This document shows, one piece after another, positions 1 to 12,533 of a stretch of 64,000 bases of DNA (position 1 is the first letter of the stretch; every line of letters starts with the position of its first letter). The position numbers were made by a program, and so were the translations under genes. Source of the DNA: Ornithodoros turicata (lineage: Eukaryota > Arthropoda > Arachnida > Ixodida > Argasidae). The stretch covers positions 81,440,168 to 81,504,167 of the forward strand of contig NC_088203.1 in the NCBI RefSeq assembly GCF_037126465.1, given 5' to 3'. The notes beneath the pieces were generated by a model. It saw only the letters and a list, made by a program, of their open reading frames with translations. It ran no database searches and had not been told where the DNA came from.

Positions 1-3000
1 TCAACATCGTATTGAACGCGCGCGTGCAGTTGTATTTCTGTGTGTTCAGATGTTTACTATTCTATGACAAGCCCAAACACTGTGTCCTTGGCGAGTACGC
101 AGGACTAGAAACATCACGCCGACAGCGGTGACTACGTTTGTGTTTGTTGCTCAAGTGGTAGAGAATACCATTAATCAAACTTGTACAACAATAGAGGGAA
201 TCAAATGAATCTGTGGCACAGCGCCAGCTCGCAAGCGAACGAATCAGGATGACTCAGACACGCACAGGGGACCGAAACAACCGATCAAGTATTTACGTAA
301 TACCCGTGACAGAGCTGCTTTCCATTAATCCAGGGCTGCAGCTAGGATAGGAACACGTTACCGTAACGTTGTTTGCGCGATGGTACTCACGTTTTAACAG
401 TAAACGGCTTTAGAAAAGAACAAGAACACGGAAAGCAGCGCGAGCAACAACAGCGTTGCAAAACCGAGACTTTAGAAAGGATGACGTGGTGGACAGGAAG
501 TAATGTCGCTTTTGACTCCAGCGACGGCCAAAGGGGTCCCAGGCACACCTGTTCGAAACGGCTGTTCCTGACGGACCTAGAGCTATGAGCAAAGCATATT
601 TTGGTTAATAGAAGGCAGAATGTTTCAATATTCGACCCCTTGGGTCAACAGTATGAATAAATAAATAGAATAAATAAATAAAAGATGCCCGAACCTTGGG
701 GCACGTAGCAACGAGCTACGGGTTCAACCAAGTGGGTATTGCACAAGGCAGGAACTAGGGATTTACCGTGCAGTCATGGCAAACGTATAATATAGGTCTT
801 TGTTGCTATAATCCCAATGTGACCAGCCTTTACAAAGCTTCCACTGAACCCTCTCCTGGTTCGCTTCGTACTTCTCATGTCACACCAGACAGGGATATTC
901 CATCAAGTATTTGGTCCACAACAGTATTTGGGCGCCGTTTATTCCTGGACGCCCTAGGCTTTGTTGTGCCCAATTTTCGCTGTGTCTTGCTTTTCTCTGC
1001 GATGTGCACTTTACATTTCCAAGTTGAAGCGCTTGTTACGATTTGCCGCATAGCAGCAGTTAAACGCATTTTTTTCTGCCGAGGGAGACACCACAGGCTA
1101 CCGGAGCTTGGGAAGTTACGACTACGAAAGAAGGACCTAGATGTATATCCCAACTTTAGTGCTTCTTCGGCACACAGACAACGAGTGTAGTGAGTGAAAA
1201 CTTGCTTTCGAGGCCCGGAACCACTTTTCGTTGTCTCGGGGGCGATCCGCTCTACGCAGCACCGTGACATTGTTCTGAATGGAGCAGAAGTGTGGAACGA
1301 TGTGTGTAACATCGAAAGGTGGGGCTGCTGGCGCCGGCAAGGGTCCAGAAAAAAGTTGACTGTTTCGGTGTGCCCCCCTTTCCCCTACCCTTCTTACCCC
1401 ATTTGAGGAGCATCCAGATGACCGGAATGTACGGCAATACAGTGAGAGTCTGAGAGATCACCCTCCATAGCTCCCTAACTCTTTGGAGCATTTAGAGCCT
1501 CTGGCCGCAGCACTGTCACATCAGCTTACAGCGTAGAGCCCCAGGAGACTCCTTCGCAGGCGCCGGCTGAGCAACAATGAGGAGTCTAGTTAATATCCAC
1601 TATTTCGGTGTGTGTGTGCGGGGGGGGGGGGGGGGTAACAGTGTAGGTCAGACAGCTCTTCGTAGAGGAAGATGAAGACCAAGTTTTCTCTCATTTTTCC
1701 AGGGCATTCATCGGTTTCACCGAGTTTCGAAATCGATGTGCCACTATGTGAAGCCGCGCCAGGTTGCAGTTCCAGCACGGCTGGCGGCGCAGAAGAGGGT
1801 GGTGCGCCAGGGGAAAACGGCGTGGCGCGTAGCTCTAGAGTCTAGACCACAGGGGTGACACAGCCCCGCCATTGTTGTAACTACCTTCAAGCGGGTGCTT
1901 TTGGCAAAACTGCCATCTTATCCTGGTCGCACGTCATAGAAAACGTCATTTTGAAGTCATGTGACTTCGTCTGCATGTCGTTTTGCCGCTTACCGACATA
2001 TTTACGTCGTCATAACGCCAAAAGTTGAACGTATTTTGCCAGCGTAAACTATGCGGTGCTTCTTCCGCAACATGCTAGCCCATTTCTCCTCAGTTTAAGT
2101 ACATCGCATGGGCTCAGTGGGTCTTAACGGGCGGTGGTCATCACATCTTTGGAAATCGTCAACTGTACGAGGCCTTATGTGCAAAACGGCACGTTTTACT
2201 GCGAGATTATGTGATAAAAATAATTACCGTGATCGGAAGGCATCCAAAACGTCGCGCAGAAACAACAACCGCATTGTTCACAAACGGTTTTGCCGACGAG
2301 CACGGGCAGGTCACGTGTGCCTTGACGTTTGGCGTGACGTGCGACCAGGACCTGTCCAGGATGCATTGCGTTCGCCCAGCACGCTTTCGTCTACGGAGCA
2401 ATGCATTGGATGCCACCCCTGTGGTCTAGACGAACCATGATAGAGTCAGTCCTCCACTGTGCACCACTGTGCCCATACACCATGTTGCAAGCCCATTGGC
2501 CGAGACTGTGCGCGCTCTCCGATTGGTCGACAATGTTTTGAAATCGCATTTTGTACGCGCGCATGTGCGTGCGGCGTCTCGGCCGTTTCAGCCGTTTCAG
2601 GATAGCTTCGAAATAGCACGGCCGGCATATCGTCCTCCTGTGTTCGGTGGTATCAATCGACAAAACAGTTTTCAGAAATATGTTCGCGGGTTTATTCGTC
2701 CGTCATTATGAGTCTGCGCCTGTTGTGCTGTTTCTGGACACAACTATTATCCCACGAACAATCTACCAACTGCGGTACCGGAATGCTTCATGGGTTAGAG
2801 CGTGGTGAACAAGTTCGGGCGACGTTGGATTTCGAGGACTGTCAACAAAGACAAGATTACGTACCACACAAGCGCTTTTCGCACCGCAAGCAGCGAAGGA
2901 AGATGCTCATCATGAAATGGTACGCACTCATGAGACTAGCTCGATATTAGGAGTTGAACGGTGTGTTCGTTCTGCTTCATGCTCGAACTTTGTCCCAGTG

Positions 3001-3993
3001 TGTCAGCAACGCAATGGGCTTTGTACGCGCAGTGCACCCATGTATCAGATCTTTGAATCAGTGCTTTGTATCCAATAAATCTTTATATTACCAAAAAATC
3101 GCTTTAGTTATTTTGAATACCGAATAACGGCGGCAGGCCTGAAATCCAGTAGAAGTCGATGGTAGCCAGGACCGGCCGAAAGACCAGCCAGATATTGAGG
3201 CTCCTGATTGGACGACTGGTTGCGCATAATATCCACCACGTCGCAATTTCATTGGTCGTGCGCCCAGTGTTGTGTGAATTATCTCAAACTATGGGCTCTA
3301 TGGGGAGCTGTTGGAGCCTGATAGAGAGATGACGGCGTAGGCGCGGCCTGACAAACTCTGGCGGGGGGAGCCGAATGTGGCGGCGACTGGCGAAACTTTG
3401 CGTCAGATTGTGAACCAGCTTTTACACTCGCCCGGCGCACCAGTACGGTAGTGATTTTAACGAGAAACGAACGCGTTTGCAGGCGAAACCCGTGTCTCTG
3501 CACGAGGCCCAAGGCAACGTGCGGTCGGGTTTGCCGTTGCGCCGCGCACAAATCATGTACGGTCTCAGCGGAGGGACCGCCCTTCGTCAGCTGCAGTGCT
3601 ATCGCATTTCTTAGGCGTTTGACTGTGCGCCAAAGAGCACAGTGATTTTCTTCCGCGTTCACAGACTCAGCAAAACCATTCTGCGTCTTCACGGAAAATG
3701 CAGCGGGAACAACGGTATACACTCCACCATGATGAAACTTGATGCGCGACTTCCACATTCAATGCGTGCCTACTGACATAAATGTGTCCAAGGCATTTGT
3801 GCGACATATTGTAGTGGTGCATTTTGCGTTGATTTTTTCCCCCTTTTCTTTTCTGTCCAACCCAAGGATCCCGAATTTAAGTATCCGTGTATACGTCCGA
3901 TCTAATGTCACGTAACACGTGACCGCTGTTTTCGGTCTGTACTCTATGGTAGTTATAGCACATTGCTGAAAATGCTTACTTGAAATAAGTGCA
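1..3993. other. No recognised gene or element
   Basis: I read both strands and find only short unrelated open frames (up to 159 codons) with no family resemblance. A (TG)n tract runs directly into sixteen G at 1620-1635. An AATAAA signal lies near 3075, after an 80-codon frame at 2708-2950 that I do not recognise. CG-rich stretches with TGACGT-like words around 1930-2600 could be an old promoter, but nothing fixes a transcript. Confidence 0.5.
1609..1635. repeat. (TG)n followed by G16 homopolymer
   Basis: A short TG microsatellite is followed by C and then sixteen consecutive G residues at 1620-1635. Such runs are prone to sequencing length error and could form G-quadruplex structure. Confidence 0.9.
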
Positions 3994-4288
3994 ACCAGTT
4001 CCCGTGGCATAGTGGCTAGGATGATCGCTTTCCACGCAGGGACTGGGATGTGACGCGGGTTCGAATCCACGCAGCGGCTGTGCTGTCAGAGGTTTTCCCT
4101 GGCATTTCCGGCCAGACATTCCAGACGAACGTTGCCACAGTTCTCCCCTGAAGCCTCACCCAGGACGCATCGTGAGCCCTCTATCCCCCACTGCTACCTG
4201 ATGTCCCCTCTCCATCTGTCCACGTCTGTACGCCTCTCATAGCTACAGTGGCTTCGCGGTGCTAACACGGAATCTAAAAAAAAGTACA
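3994..4288 (+). mobile_element. tRNA-derived SINE
   Basis: The left end carries an RNA polymerase III promoter: an A-box-like TGGCATAGTGG at 4005-4015 and a near-perfect B box GGTTCGAATCC at 4058-4068. A tRNA-unrelated body follows with TGCTGTCAGAGGTTTTCC and a conserved right part (CTCATAGCTACAGTGGC), and the copy ends in an A-rich tail at 4275-4284. A second copy at 32270-32512 shares the body and right part, so this is a dispersed family and not a tRNA gene. tRNA-derived SINEs are known in ticks (for example Ruka), but I cannot assign this to a named family without a search. It depends on a non-LTR retrotransposon for mobilisation. Confidence 0.8.
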
Positions 4289-5667
4289 GTAGATGAAAAT
4301 AAAGCAAAACCAAAGCAAATATCACCAACACGGCAGTCCAATTTGCATTACAAAGTGCTCGTCCAGGAAAAAAAGAAAAAGGAAGAAAACAACAAAAGCT
4401 TCGAAATATGGATATATTAGCGAGTCATACAGTGGGTGTCATATCATATCATATAGTGGGTGCCAGCGACAGCCGTGTACAAGGGTTGTTGAGAACATTA
4501 CATGTACGTACTGCTTCGACACGCTTGTCTGAAATCAGCACCCTTGTGGTTTATCCCATTTCAAATCTCCAGATGTTGCAAGATCATTTATTTAGAGTAA
4601 TAAACCCGCGCAGCATATGACCTTTCTTTAAATGCTATATTGGGACGACATTTCCAAGGGTAACCAAGGAAATGTGGGCTGCAGAACTATACTGACAGGC
4701 GATTCCAGACAACCGTGTCGCAAGCAGTACATCCTCTTTCAACTGCAAACCCATACCGCGATTGCAGGAAGCTCCGCGAAAGCACGAATCATTCGCCTGA
4801 CGCTCTCTGGTTCAGTTTAAAATGTCCAAGGTCACGCCATGTGCCATAAAGGCTACGTCGCGGTATCGAGTTCTAAATTCGTTCCGTTCGAATAAAATGA
4901 GCCAAAATGAGCGAGCTCGGATAAATTAGTATTCATTACCTAGTGAGAACTCCGAACGTTGATCACGTTGCACGGCTTCTTTTTTTTTTCCCTCTCTCTT
5001 TTTAGTTTCTCCTGTTTTTTGCCTCATCAGCTTCGAATTAGTGGAACCGCGCGGAAAATGGGGTCACTGCTGTTATTTCGGAAACGCTAGCTGTTGGTAT
5101 TTTGTAAGGTCTCTCAACGTGAATTCGAAAGTGCACGGGCTTCGTTAAAAATTTAAGAGGTATACGCAGCGCGTAAGTGAGGTAGCGACACGTATTAAGG
5201 CGAGGGCGATAGGCAGATAGATGACCGATATTTCGCTTCTGCTAGAGAGAGGTTTGCTTTGAATATATTTCTAATAGTCGACTTAAATCCTCCTCTTTTT
5301 TTTCTTTTTCTATCACATCACATCACTCCTTATAGTCGTTCTCTTCGCCGGTAATGGTATTTGTTTCAACACAGTTGAATAACATGCGCCATCAACCCTT
5401 GTTTTATTTATTTATTTTTATCGTTTCTGTTGTTGTATTTTTTAGTGTCTCGAGTGTGGCCTCTCGTCCATTGTAGATGCATGCGGTAAACCATGAAGAT
5501 ATGTCACTAGAGCACATGCGAAGTATTTTTTGGGGGTGGGGCTGGGGGGTGGGTGAGAAGTTATGCTAGAAGTAGCAGAACAAGTCCAGAGACGAGTTAA
5601 ATTTCCCTCTCTGTTTTTTTTTTCGTTACAAACAAACAAACAATATGTCACCAGGGACGGACACGTA
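4289..5667. other. Unassigned spacer, low-complexity rich
   Basis: The stretch holds A-rich sequence, a short CATATCATATCATATAG tandem near 4440, several T-rich or pyrimidine tracts (4980-5010, 5291-5310, 5611-5621) and a TTTATTTATTTATT tract near 5402, which resembles the tail of a reverse-oriented retroposon. I see no gene. Confidence 0.5.
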
Positions 5668-5669
5668 TA

Positions 5670-5919
5670 CACTCTAAAAACTAAACTTCACCGCATAGCA
5701 CGCTCTGCGCCAACCATTGCCACGAATGATTGGGTTATCGCTTCTGATTCGAGGAGAGAGAGAGAGGCGTACGCCTTTTTGTGTCAATTATCATATATCC
5801 AAATTGACACAAAAAGGCGTACGCCTCCCTCTCTCCTCGAATCAGAAGCGATAACCCTATCATTCGTGGCAATGGTTGGCGCAGAGCGTGCTATGCGGTG
5901 AAGTTCAGTTTTTAGAGTG
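5670..5919. mobile_element. MITE-A foldback copy (CTCTAAAAAC subtype)
   Basis: This is a 250 bp near-perfect palindrome. It begins CACTCTAAAAACTAAACTTC, ends in the reverse complement, and is flanked on both sides by TA (5668-5669 and 5920-5921), the target duplication typical of Tc1/mariner-type elements. Each arm contains GGCGTACGCC followed by TTTTTGTGTCAATT, and the centre is a short AT-rich loop. It has no coding capacity and would need a transposase in trans. The other MITE-A copies here share the outer TTCACCGCATAGCACGCTC block. Confidence 0.92.
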
Positions 5920-6053
5920 TAGGTTGTAACGAATGCGCGTACCTACTTCTGATTCCACCATTTCGACACTCTAAAAGCTCTACTCCGCCCATTGCCCTAG
6001 AGCAGTGTCCCTCATCCCCCTTAAGGTCTGTACTCACCTTCCTCGACGACGTA

Positions 6054-6550
6054 CACTCTTAAAAATGAACTTCACCGCATAGCACGCTCCTGGCCAACGA
6101 TCATCTCGAATAATATCGTTATCTGCCCTGATTTGTTGAAAACGGGAGGCGTACGCCTTTTTTGTGACACTTATGCTGTTCATAATTGTCACAGAAAAGG
6201 CGTACGCCTCCCGTTTTCAACAAATCTGCAGGGGCTTAATCGCTTCATCGTCGTTACGGTCGTTACAAGCTAACGAGTGGCGGGAAATTCAAAAAGGTGG
6301 GCACGTGACACATTGCGCGTGACGTGTACCACGTCCTTCACGTATCGCGCGAAGAGCGCCGTGCACGTGTTTTATCACGTGCCCACCTTTTTAAATTTCC
6401 CGCCCGCCATTTTGAATTTCCCGCCACACGTTAGCTTGTAACGACCGTAACGACGATAAAGCGATTAAGCCCCCAGGGCAGATAACGATATCATTTGAGA
6501 TGATGGTTGGCTAAGAGCGTGCTATGCGGTGAAGTTCGTTTTTAAGAGTG
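6054..6550. mobile_element. MITE-A copy split by a nested element
   Basis: The outer arms match MITE-A: CACTCTTAAAAATGAACTTC at the left, the inverse at the right, and TA on both sides (6052-6053 and 6551-6552). The right arm is interrupted just after CAACAAATC by a 242 bp palindromic insert at 6232-6473. Removing the insert restores the usual arm AAATCAGGGCAGATAACG apart from a two-base difference next to the junction. Confidence 0.9.
6232..6473. mobile_element. Nested 242 bp TIR element (GGGCTTAATCGC ends)
   Basis: The insert lies inside a MITE-A arm. Its ends are inverted copies, GGGCTTAATCGCTTCATCGT at the left and GCGATTAAGCCCC at the right, and the inverted repeat extends through the TAACGACCGTAACGACGA block and, imperfectly, the GGTGGGCACGTGA block. 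CAG flanks both ends (6229-6231 and 6474-6476). A 3 bp duplication is what PIF/Harbinger-type transposition produces, although TWA is its commonest form. The copy is non-coding. The same terminal sequence and CAG duplication occur in the 2,055 bp insert at 13067-15121. Confidence 0.8.
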
Positions 6551-6920
6551 TAGGCCTACCTGTCATCACCCTCACGCTCATTATCATATTTTCGCCAAAT
6601 TAGTGCTGGCATGGTCTAGAGTATCGCACGTGCCGATCAAACAGCCTAATCATCATCACCACAATAACGTTATTGCTGTTGATTATCAGAATAATGTATT
6701 TACATGCCACCTCTTTTCCATTATCTGTTGTATCGTTTGATCTGTTCCTGAAAAATGTGATAACATCGCTCCCAAGTTAACGAACATGTACTAATTATTA
6801 TGGCCGTGCGAATATTCGACCAACCGCCGGATGTGTTACGTTATAATCCAAGTTTGAATCGAAGGAATATTCCTCTTTCACAGGGAATATACCCGAGCAG
6901 TTCAGAAGAGAGCAGTTCCG

Positions 6921-7005
6921 ACAACGTTCTCGCCCCTGATTTGTTGAAAACGGGAGGAGGAGCCTATTTTGTACCATTATGCACGGCACAAAATAGGCTC
7001 CTCCC
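6921..7005. mobile_element. Truncated MITE-A fragment (GGAGGAGCC subtype)
   Basis: ACAACGTTCTCGCCCCTGAT through GGAGGAGCCTATTTTGT and back to AAAATAGGCTCCTCCC matches the central part of the complete copy at 58493-58729. Outer ends are missing, and unrelated TGCCTATGC repeats follow from 7006. Confidence 0.8.
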
Positions 7006-7774
7006 TGCCTATGCCTTGTTTCCTGCCTATGCATCCCTGCCTTGTTTTCTACATGTGGGGAAACTGAAGGAGGAACCGGAGCATGGAAGGAGGGGGCACC
7101 ACGGTAAATGTTTATTATGTAGCCAAGGGAAAGGAGTGCTGTCGCATCCATTTTGCTCGAGGAATTTTTGTCGCACGGTAACTATCTTGCAATGCAAATG
7201 CAATTTCTTGAATTGAGCTCTGAAGTCTGTAGACGGATCCTCCGTTTACTCGCAAGTACAACGATCGCCTCACAGCAAACTGTGGGCAATCAGCGCCGCG
7301 TAATGCGTTAGAGACGAGTGAAATAAACTAGTGAAATTGACGACATTTCGTGGCGAAAGATCACATCTCTCGTCATCTCACAAAGCGGTAACACGAATCG
7401 CAGTCAAATAGAACAAAAAAAAAAGTTAGCTTCACCTTTGATGGCACTTTGTCACGGCCGCTACTATGCGGAATACGGACAGGTTACATAGCGTATAATC
7501 GCCGACTTCCCTATTTTACTTCGGTTATGCCATTCCTTTCATTCTTATTGTTGTTGTTTGTTTGATTCTTATCATTTTGTGTGCGCACTGTGAGTTGAAC
7601 ATCTAGTTTCAACAGAAGTGGTAATTTCATAATTCATTTAAAGAAATCCTGTTTCTGTAAGCTGTATTGAGATAAAACTGCTACCGATCGGCACGTGAAC
7701 AGACTCTTCACAGCTGACTGCAATTATTTAGTATTTGCGTCCATTTTTTATGACGGCTGCTTGACCACTTTGCA

Positions 7775-7804
7775 TTTGAGATATATATTTTTATATATCT
7801 CAAA
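7775..7804. repeat. Short AT-rich perfect hairpin
   Basis: TTTGAGATATATA is followed by a short T-rich loop and TATATATCTCAAA. The arms pair fully. The function is unknown, and simple sequence origin is likely. Confidence 0.7.
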
Positions 7805-8849
7805 TATATTATATTTTGCACAGTCTTCGTCACAAGCTACGCGCGCGGCAGCTACCCCCGTGCCACTCAAAACACGAAAGCACGAAAATCAACTCGCCGT
7901 CTTGCACGACAGTTTCAAAATACTTTTACGAGACAATCGTCCCTTCTACACACGCATAAACACCGGGTACAATTGCATAGAGCGGAGACCCAAGGTCAAA
8001 GGATCCAGTCGCCAGCTGTCCCACGCGTAACTGTTTCTCCCTAACGGGGTCATCCACGGAAACCGCGACGGTGGCGCCCTGCCGTAGGAAGCCCGTAAAT
8101 AAATTCAAGATGGCCACCGTGAAACCGTAGCCTTAATGTTTCTGGCATGTTTCGCGTTTTCTTTTCTGAAACGCAATGTCTCATCTTCAAACATGTAGAA
8201 TGCGCTTTTCCTAGGGGCTAACTTGAATGAACCAAAGGAAAAAGCATGCCCAGTTACCCGCCATGCCCGGTCAGCCCAGTCATGCCGGTCACGCCCTGTC
8301 TGAACACGTATAGCAATTTCAACGCATGCAAGACACGCAAATTTAATTTCCAAACCAATTTAGAAACTTACTGCAACAATGTTGGCAGTGATGGCAAAAG
8401 TAACAGAAGGAGTCGGCGCAGTTTTCTTTAATTACGTTCTTTTTCTTTCTTTTTGTATGTTACAGGCTATGGAGCAGCCTCCGCTAACAGGTGCATCTTA
8501 TTATCGTGAAACATCTTTCCTCTTGCGTATTTTAATAAACCTGCTATCCCTGGACAGTAAAAAACGCCGTCATATAGGTACAGAAACTACAATACGAAAA
8601 GTAAAAATAACTTATATATTTTGTGTTCATTTCACTTAGCATAGCAATGTAGTGTTAAATATCGTCAAAACGGCATGAATGTAGTGTTACTTCTTTGCAA
8701 GTTTTCTCTAGTTCGACTAACCAAGAACTTAATAAAGATATCTTCAATGATTAATCAGCAGATCCCTCGAACCAGATCATCCGATTAGAAATGGTGGACA
8801 AAAAGTTATATTGTAGATACATAACTCCACCCTTCTTCACACTAAACCA

Positions 8850-8888
8850 GAGAGAGAGAGAGAGAGAATGTGTGTGTTTGTGTGTGTT
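8850..8888. repeat. Compound (AG)n (TG)n microsatellite
   Basis: AGAGAGAGAGAGAGAGAGA is followed by TGTGTGTGTTTGTGTGTGT: two dinucleotide tracts back to back. Confidence 0.9.
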
Positions 8889-9194
8889 AAGAGAGAGTGT
8901 TTCATTGGTGCTCAAGAACAGCCTTAGCCTAGCAAGGGCCATACAGCTAAGGGCTAACAGCCAAGGGCCTTAGTATTCGCGCACGCATCATCAGACACAT
9001 CAATATCATACACAGAGAACAGCGTACAACAAAGTACGAGAAATTAATAAAACGAAAGAAGGTATAAAGAATAAAGAGGAAAATCCACACAAAATATATT
9101 ACAATTAAAAAATGGATGTATGAAAAAAGACATAAGAGCAGCAGTTGTTACGATAGGAAACATGGGAATGTCAAAATCGGCTCGCCTAAAAAGC

Positions 9195-9420
9195 AAATGG
9201 TCGTGGTGGTGGTGATTGGTGTACTTGCCATAGTCGGCCACGCACGTGCAGGCAATGTCACGACTATCACAGAGAGGGATCGTGCGTCCTGCGCTGACTG
9301 GCTGTGCCGACATTTGTCTTAATGCGTCTGCGGAAGACTCAGGGAAAACGCGCAGACAGTACGGCCGATGCCCGGATTCGAACCCGGGTCACCTCCCAGC
9401 CTCCGCGTGGAATGTCACCA
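9195..9420 (-). mobile_element. tRNA-derived SINE, reverse orientation
   Basis: On the minus strand a near-perfect B box, GGGTTCGAATCC, lies at about 9377-9388, followed by a body containing CGCGTTTTCCCTGAGTCTTCC and a GT-poor right part. The arrangement matches the SINE at 3994-4288, with B box then a GTTTTCCCTG body block, but the sequence has diverged, so this may be a different subfamily. It has no tRNA cloverleaf and is not a tRNA gene. Confidence 0.65.
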
Positions 9421-9425
9421 TCTTG

Positions 9426-9570
9426 TCTAAAAACAAAACTTCACCGCATAGCAGGACGTGCGCCAACCGTGGCCAAGAAAGATAAGGTTATCGCCCCTGA
9501 TTCGAAGACAGAGGGGGCTTACGTCATTTCTGTCAATTATGATATATCCAAATTTAAAAAGCGTACACCG
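9426..9570. mobile_element. Half MITE-A copy
   Basis: The sequence starts TCTAAAAACAAAACTTCACC and continues through CGCCAACC and TCGCCCCTGATTCGAAG to the TCAATTATGATATATCCAAAT loop, matching the left half of the 5670-5919 subtype. The right arm is absent after 9570. Confidence 0.8.
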
Positions 9571-11970
9571 TGAGTGTTGAGATGGCGCAGTGGTTTCGTG
9601 TGAAGAGATGCGACATTTAAGGAACCTAAAATATGACACCGCCGCTGGGGCCTATTTATCTTAATGGAAAGGATTAAGGGTACACTTTCAGTCTTCCGTT
9701 TGATATCTATAAGTGCCGTTGTACAACATTGTCCCTTCTAACGCAACTAATAAAGATCAGCATTTTTCACTGGGGGAATATGTTTAATAAGAATAAAAGG
9801 GTTCATTGGTTTGCTGACCAGTAAAGGGAAGACCTGGAGTAGCTTGCACCGCAGAGAGTGGGCTCACATCTCCATTTTTTTCTCCTATCATCATCATCAT
9901 CAGCCAAGGGCAAGAATCGTAAACCAGACCCAGCGCAAAACTCAGGGTGCTATTCTTTTGCTCCTATATAGGCAGACATCGACGAAAGAATGCCAAGTAT
10001 AGCAATGATAACAGTACCTGTACTATACCAAACGGCAATCACGAACTCTCTTTTGCGTTGTGTTCTTCTATTTGACACACATTTGGTAACATATCCAAGA
10101 CGTTTGAGAGGAACGTTTGAACATGCACAGTGATTGATGGAGACTCGGAAGTAGTATTTCGTCTAATCCTTCCGATGCTATGGCATTTCCTTTCGTTCCC
10201 ATATGACGGTTACTCTTTTTTGTATTGTCGAATTCCATTGGATCATTTTTCTCCGTCGCGTCGTTCGCGCAAGGATAATAATTTCAAAGGGGCTTTTGTT
10301 GCATGTCGGAAAGAAGCGTATGCGCAGCCGATGTGTGAGGACATTGTGCGACGCAACTGAATGAAGCCACTGCCGGCTATGCTTAACATAACGTACCATT
10401 AATAATCTTCTCAGGTAAGTAATAGGGTATATAATAATGGGGCGACCGGACGAGAGATCTACCGTGGAATAAACACCTTCGCTACCATAAACAATCACAT
10501 GTCGCAAGGATGTTTGCGCATTCTTAGTAAAGAGAGTAAGTTTAGTCCGTTTGAGGCATAAGTGCATTGCCGCAACCATTACTTCCTATCGGGCCTTCCG
10601 ACGGATGCTTAGGCCAAGTTAAGGGCCTACTTGCAGTGGTGAGGAGTAAATTTCACGGTCAAGGGAGTAAACAGAGAGTGACGGCAATCGAGAAGAGTAG
10701 AACCTGCAATCGCTCCACAATCTAGTCTTTGTTTTGTTCGAGCGCGGATTGGGTGCGTTGTGTATTGCTCGTCGTAAGAACGCACATTTTATGCCGACGG
10801 TTTGCGCACCAATACTAGCATACCAGCAGTAAGAACCCAACACTTTTGCACCGCTTTTTCGTTACCTATATAAAACTTCAACAAACAACAACTCGTATAC
10901 TAGAACTCGAGATATTTTTGTTTATCGCCACCTTTTCAGCGACTGCGTCCAGTAGGTGGCCATACCGTAACATCTGTGTCACGATATCCGACGTGACATT
11001 ACGTCTCTCTGGAGAGACATCTGTTTCGTGTCGTGCCAGCGGGTGGGCGGTCCGCGCGGAACACTCCACAGAACAAACACTCTTCCACGGGCGATCACGT
11101 TCCAATCGACGTTCAAAACACAAACGGCACAACGGTTACGCGTCGGCAGTGCGGTGGACCGCTGCTTTGTTGTCTGCTGAGATCACGTAGCGTATAATTC
11201 AAACAGGAACCGTGGCTTCTTTCTGTTTCGTCGACAGACAAACGGGCATAAAAGAAGTGGCGACAGCTTCAGAGAAAGTGTGCGCGCGAAATTACCGGCG
11301 TTAATTGGGCGCGCGTTTGCTTTTTGTCTCTTCTTTCTTTTTTCAGCATCGTTGTGCATTGCTATGGATATTACTTTCTCTTTCCGACAACTTGTTTATC
11401 TGCTGAATATCTAGTATCCAGCTGGAGAAGAAAGTGGAATGTATAGAGATTGGGATGGATGGTTATTTCACTGTACGTGGGAATGTGGGGCTTCTTTCAT
11501 GGCAAGGACCCCGTAATGTGTGGTGCAAGGGTAAAAAGGTGATCAAGATGGGGAATAAACTGGAATACTGTGTTGCGTTCTAGCAGTAACTGCGCAGTCT
11601 ATCCTTCTAGCAGAGTTCTATAAACATGGTTTAGGAAGACAGAAGGTAGAGCTACTCCGTATCAACTTCCTTTTTCCTTACAGCCAAGGACCTTAAAGAC
11701 ATCGTGGGTGCAGAAACTTTCCTAAAATGTACTGAGTCTTAGCATTATTTGCTAGGATTGCACGTACGTTCAATGTGCCATCATATACAATCTCGCATTT
11801 GAAAATATTTTCCTTTTGCACCATGGACGACACCCTGAGTCAGGGCAACGAAGAAAACAGAAACACACACAAGCGTTGCCTCAAAAATTTTTTCCATTAA
11901 GGAATTCGCTACCAGCTGGACTGCATTTATGCCTGCTTACCACTTATTCTCCTTAATATTGTCGAATTCG
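9571..11970. other. Unassigned spacer
   Basis: I see no conserved coding frame, RNA gene or clear repeat over 2.4 kb. A GGGGGAATATGTTTAATAA motif near 9772 resembles the inverse of the tail family at 26751, 49498 and 57945, but the rest of that tail is not convincing here. Confidence 0.45.
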
Positions 11971-12406
11971 GGTGGTCATTTCATGGCAACACGGCCTAGC
12001 GCTCGGAAATTGCTAGGTCGGCGCCCGTGCTGGATCGCGTGACCATGAACCGTGACCGCGACCGTGATCGCGTGACCGAACATGAGTGCCAGGAATCTAG
12101 CGGTTTTAGTCGCTTCGATGACGCTAGGGGCATCGCGGTAGCTCGTCTTCGGGTTCCGTCGTCTGCAAGTCCACGTAAACTTCGACGTACGGGTCAATGA
12201 GAGCCCTTGCAATCCTCGCGATGCCGAAGCGACGACACTGGATATACTTGGACAATCCGCTGCCATGTCGCTTCTAGACCGTGCGGAAGAAGCGCTAGAT
12301 AGCAAACTCCTGGCGCTCGGAAAGCGCCACGCGAACATATGAGATCTTGCAAAACTGGCGAGAACGGGCGGAACCTCGCAAAAAATGTTACCACGAAACG
12401 ACCACC
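11971..12406. mobile_element. 436 bp TIR element with 8 bp palindromic duplication
   Basis: The left end reads GGTGGTCATTTCATGGCAAC and the right end is its inverse with three transitions (GGTGGTCGTTTCGTGGTAAC read outward-in). The same 8 bases, CGAATTCG, flank both ends (11963-11970 and 12407-12414). Because CGAATTCG is itself a palindrome, it could be target duplication or outer TIR. An 8 bp duplication would fit hAT, P or MULE-like mechanisms, but the termini do not match the hAT CAGTG rule. The interior contains GTGACC-rich direct repeats near 12037-12080 and no credible transposase. Confidence 0.7.
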
Positions 12407-12452
12407 CGAATTCGCCATATGTCAGAACGCGCATTTATGCACACGAGAATTC

Positions 12453-12470
12453 AAAAAAAAAAAAAAAAAA
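12453..12470. repeat. A18 homopolymer
   Basis: Eighteen consecutive A follow a GAATTC shortly downstream of the TIR element. It may be a retroposon tail, but I cannot recognise a retroposon body before it. Confidence 0.85.
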
Positions 12471-12533
12471 GGAACGGAACGGAACGTCTCACCAGGAGGA
12501 CATGTGACTCAAGACTCGAGACGTGTACAGCAA

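Larger units (their letters stand above)
7006..9194. other. Unassigned spacer
   Basis: No gene or element recognised. It contains a perfect AT hairpin at 7775-7804 (TTTGAGATATATA and its inverse), a compound (AG)n(TG)n microsatellite at 8850-8888 and several short open frames without family resemblance. Confidence 0.5.

Noticed and set aside
3279..3758. 159-codon minus-strand gene
   Set aside because: No recognisable domain; open frames of this length occur by chance in GC-rich stretches of 64 kb.
4000..4075. tRNA gene
   Set aside because: A and B boxes are present, but no cloverleaf, and the same sequence continues into a SINE body found elsewhere in the window. The B boxes at 9377, 32300 and 41119 are rejected for the same reason.
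11976..12434. 152-codon minus-strand gene
   Set aside because: It spans the whole TIR element and its flank; its length follows from the GC-rich interior.
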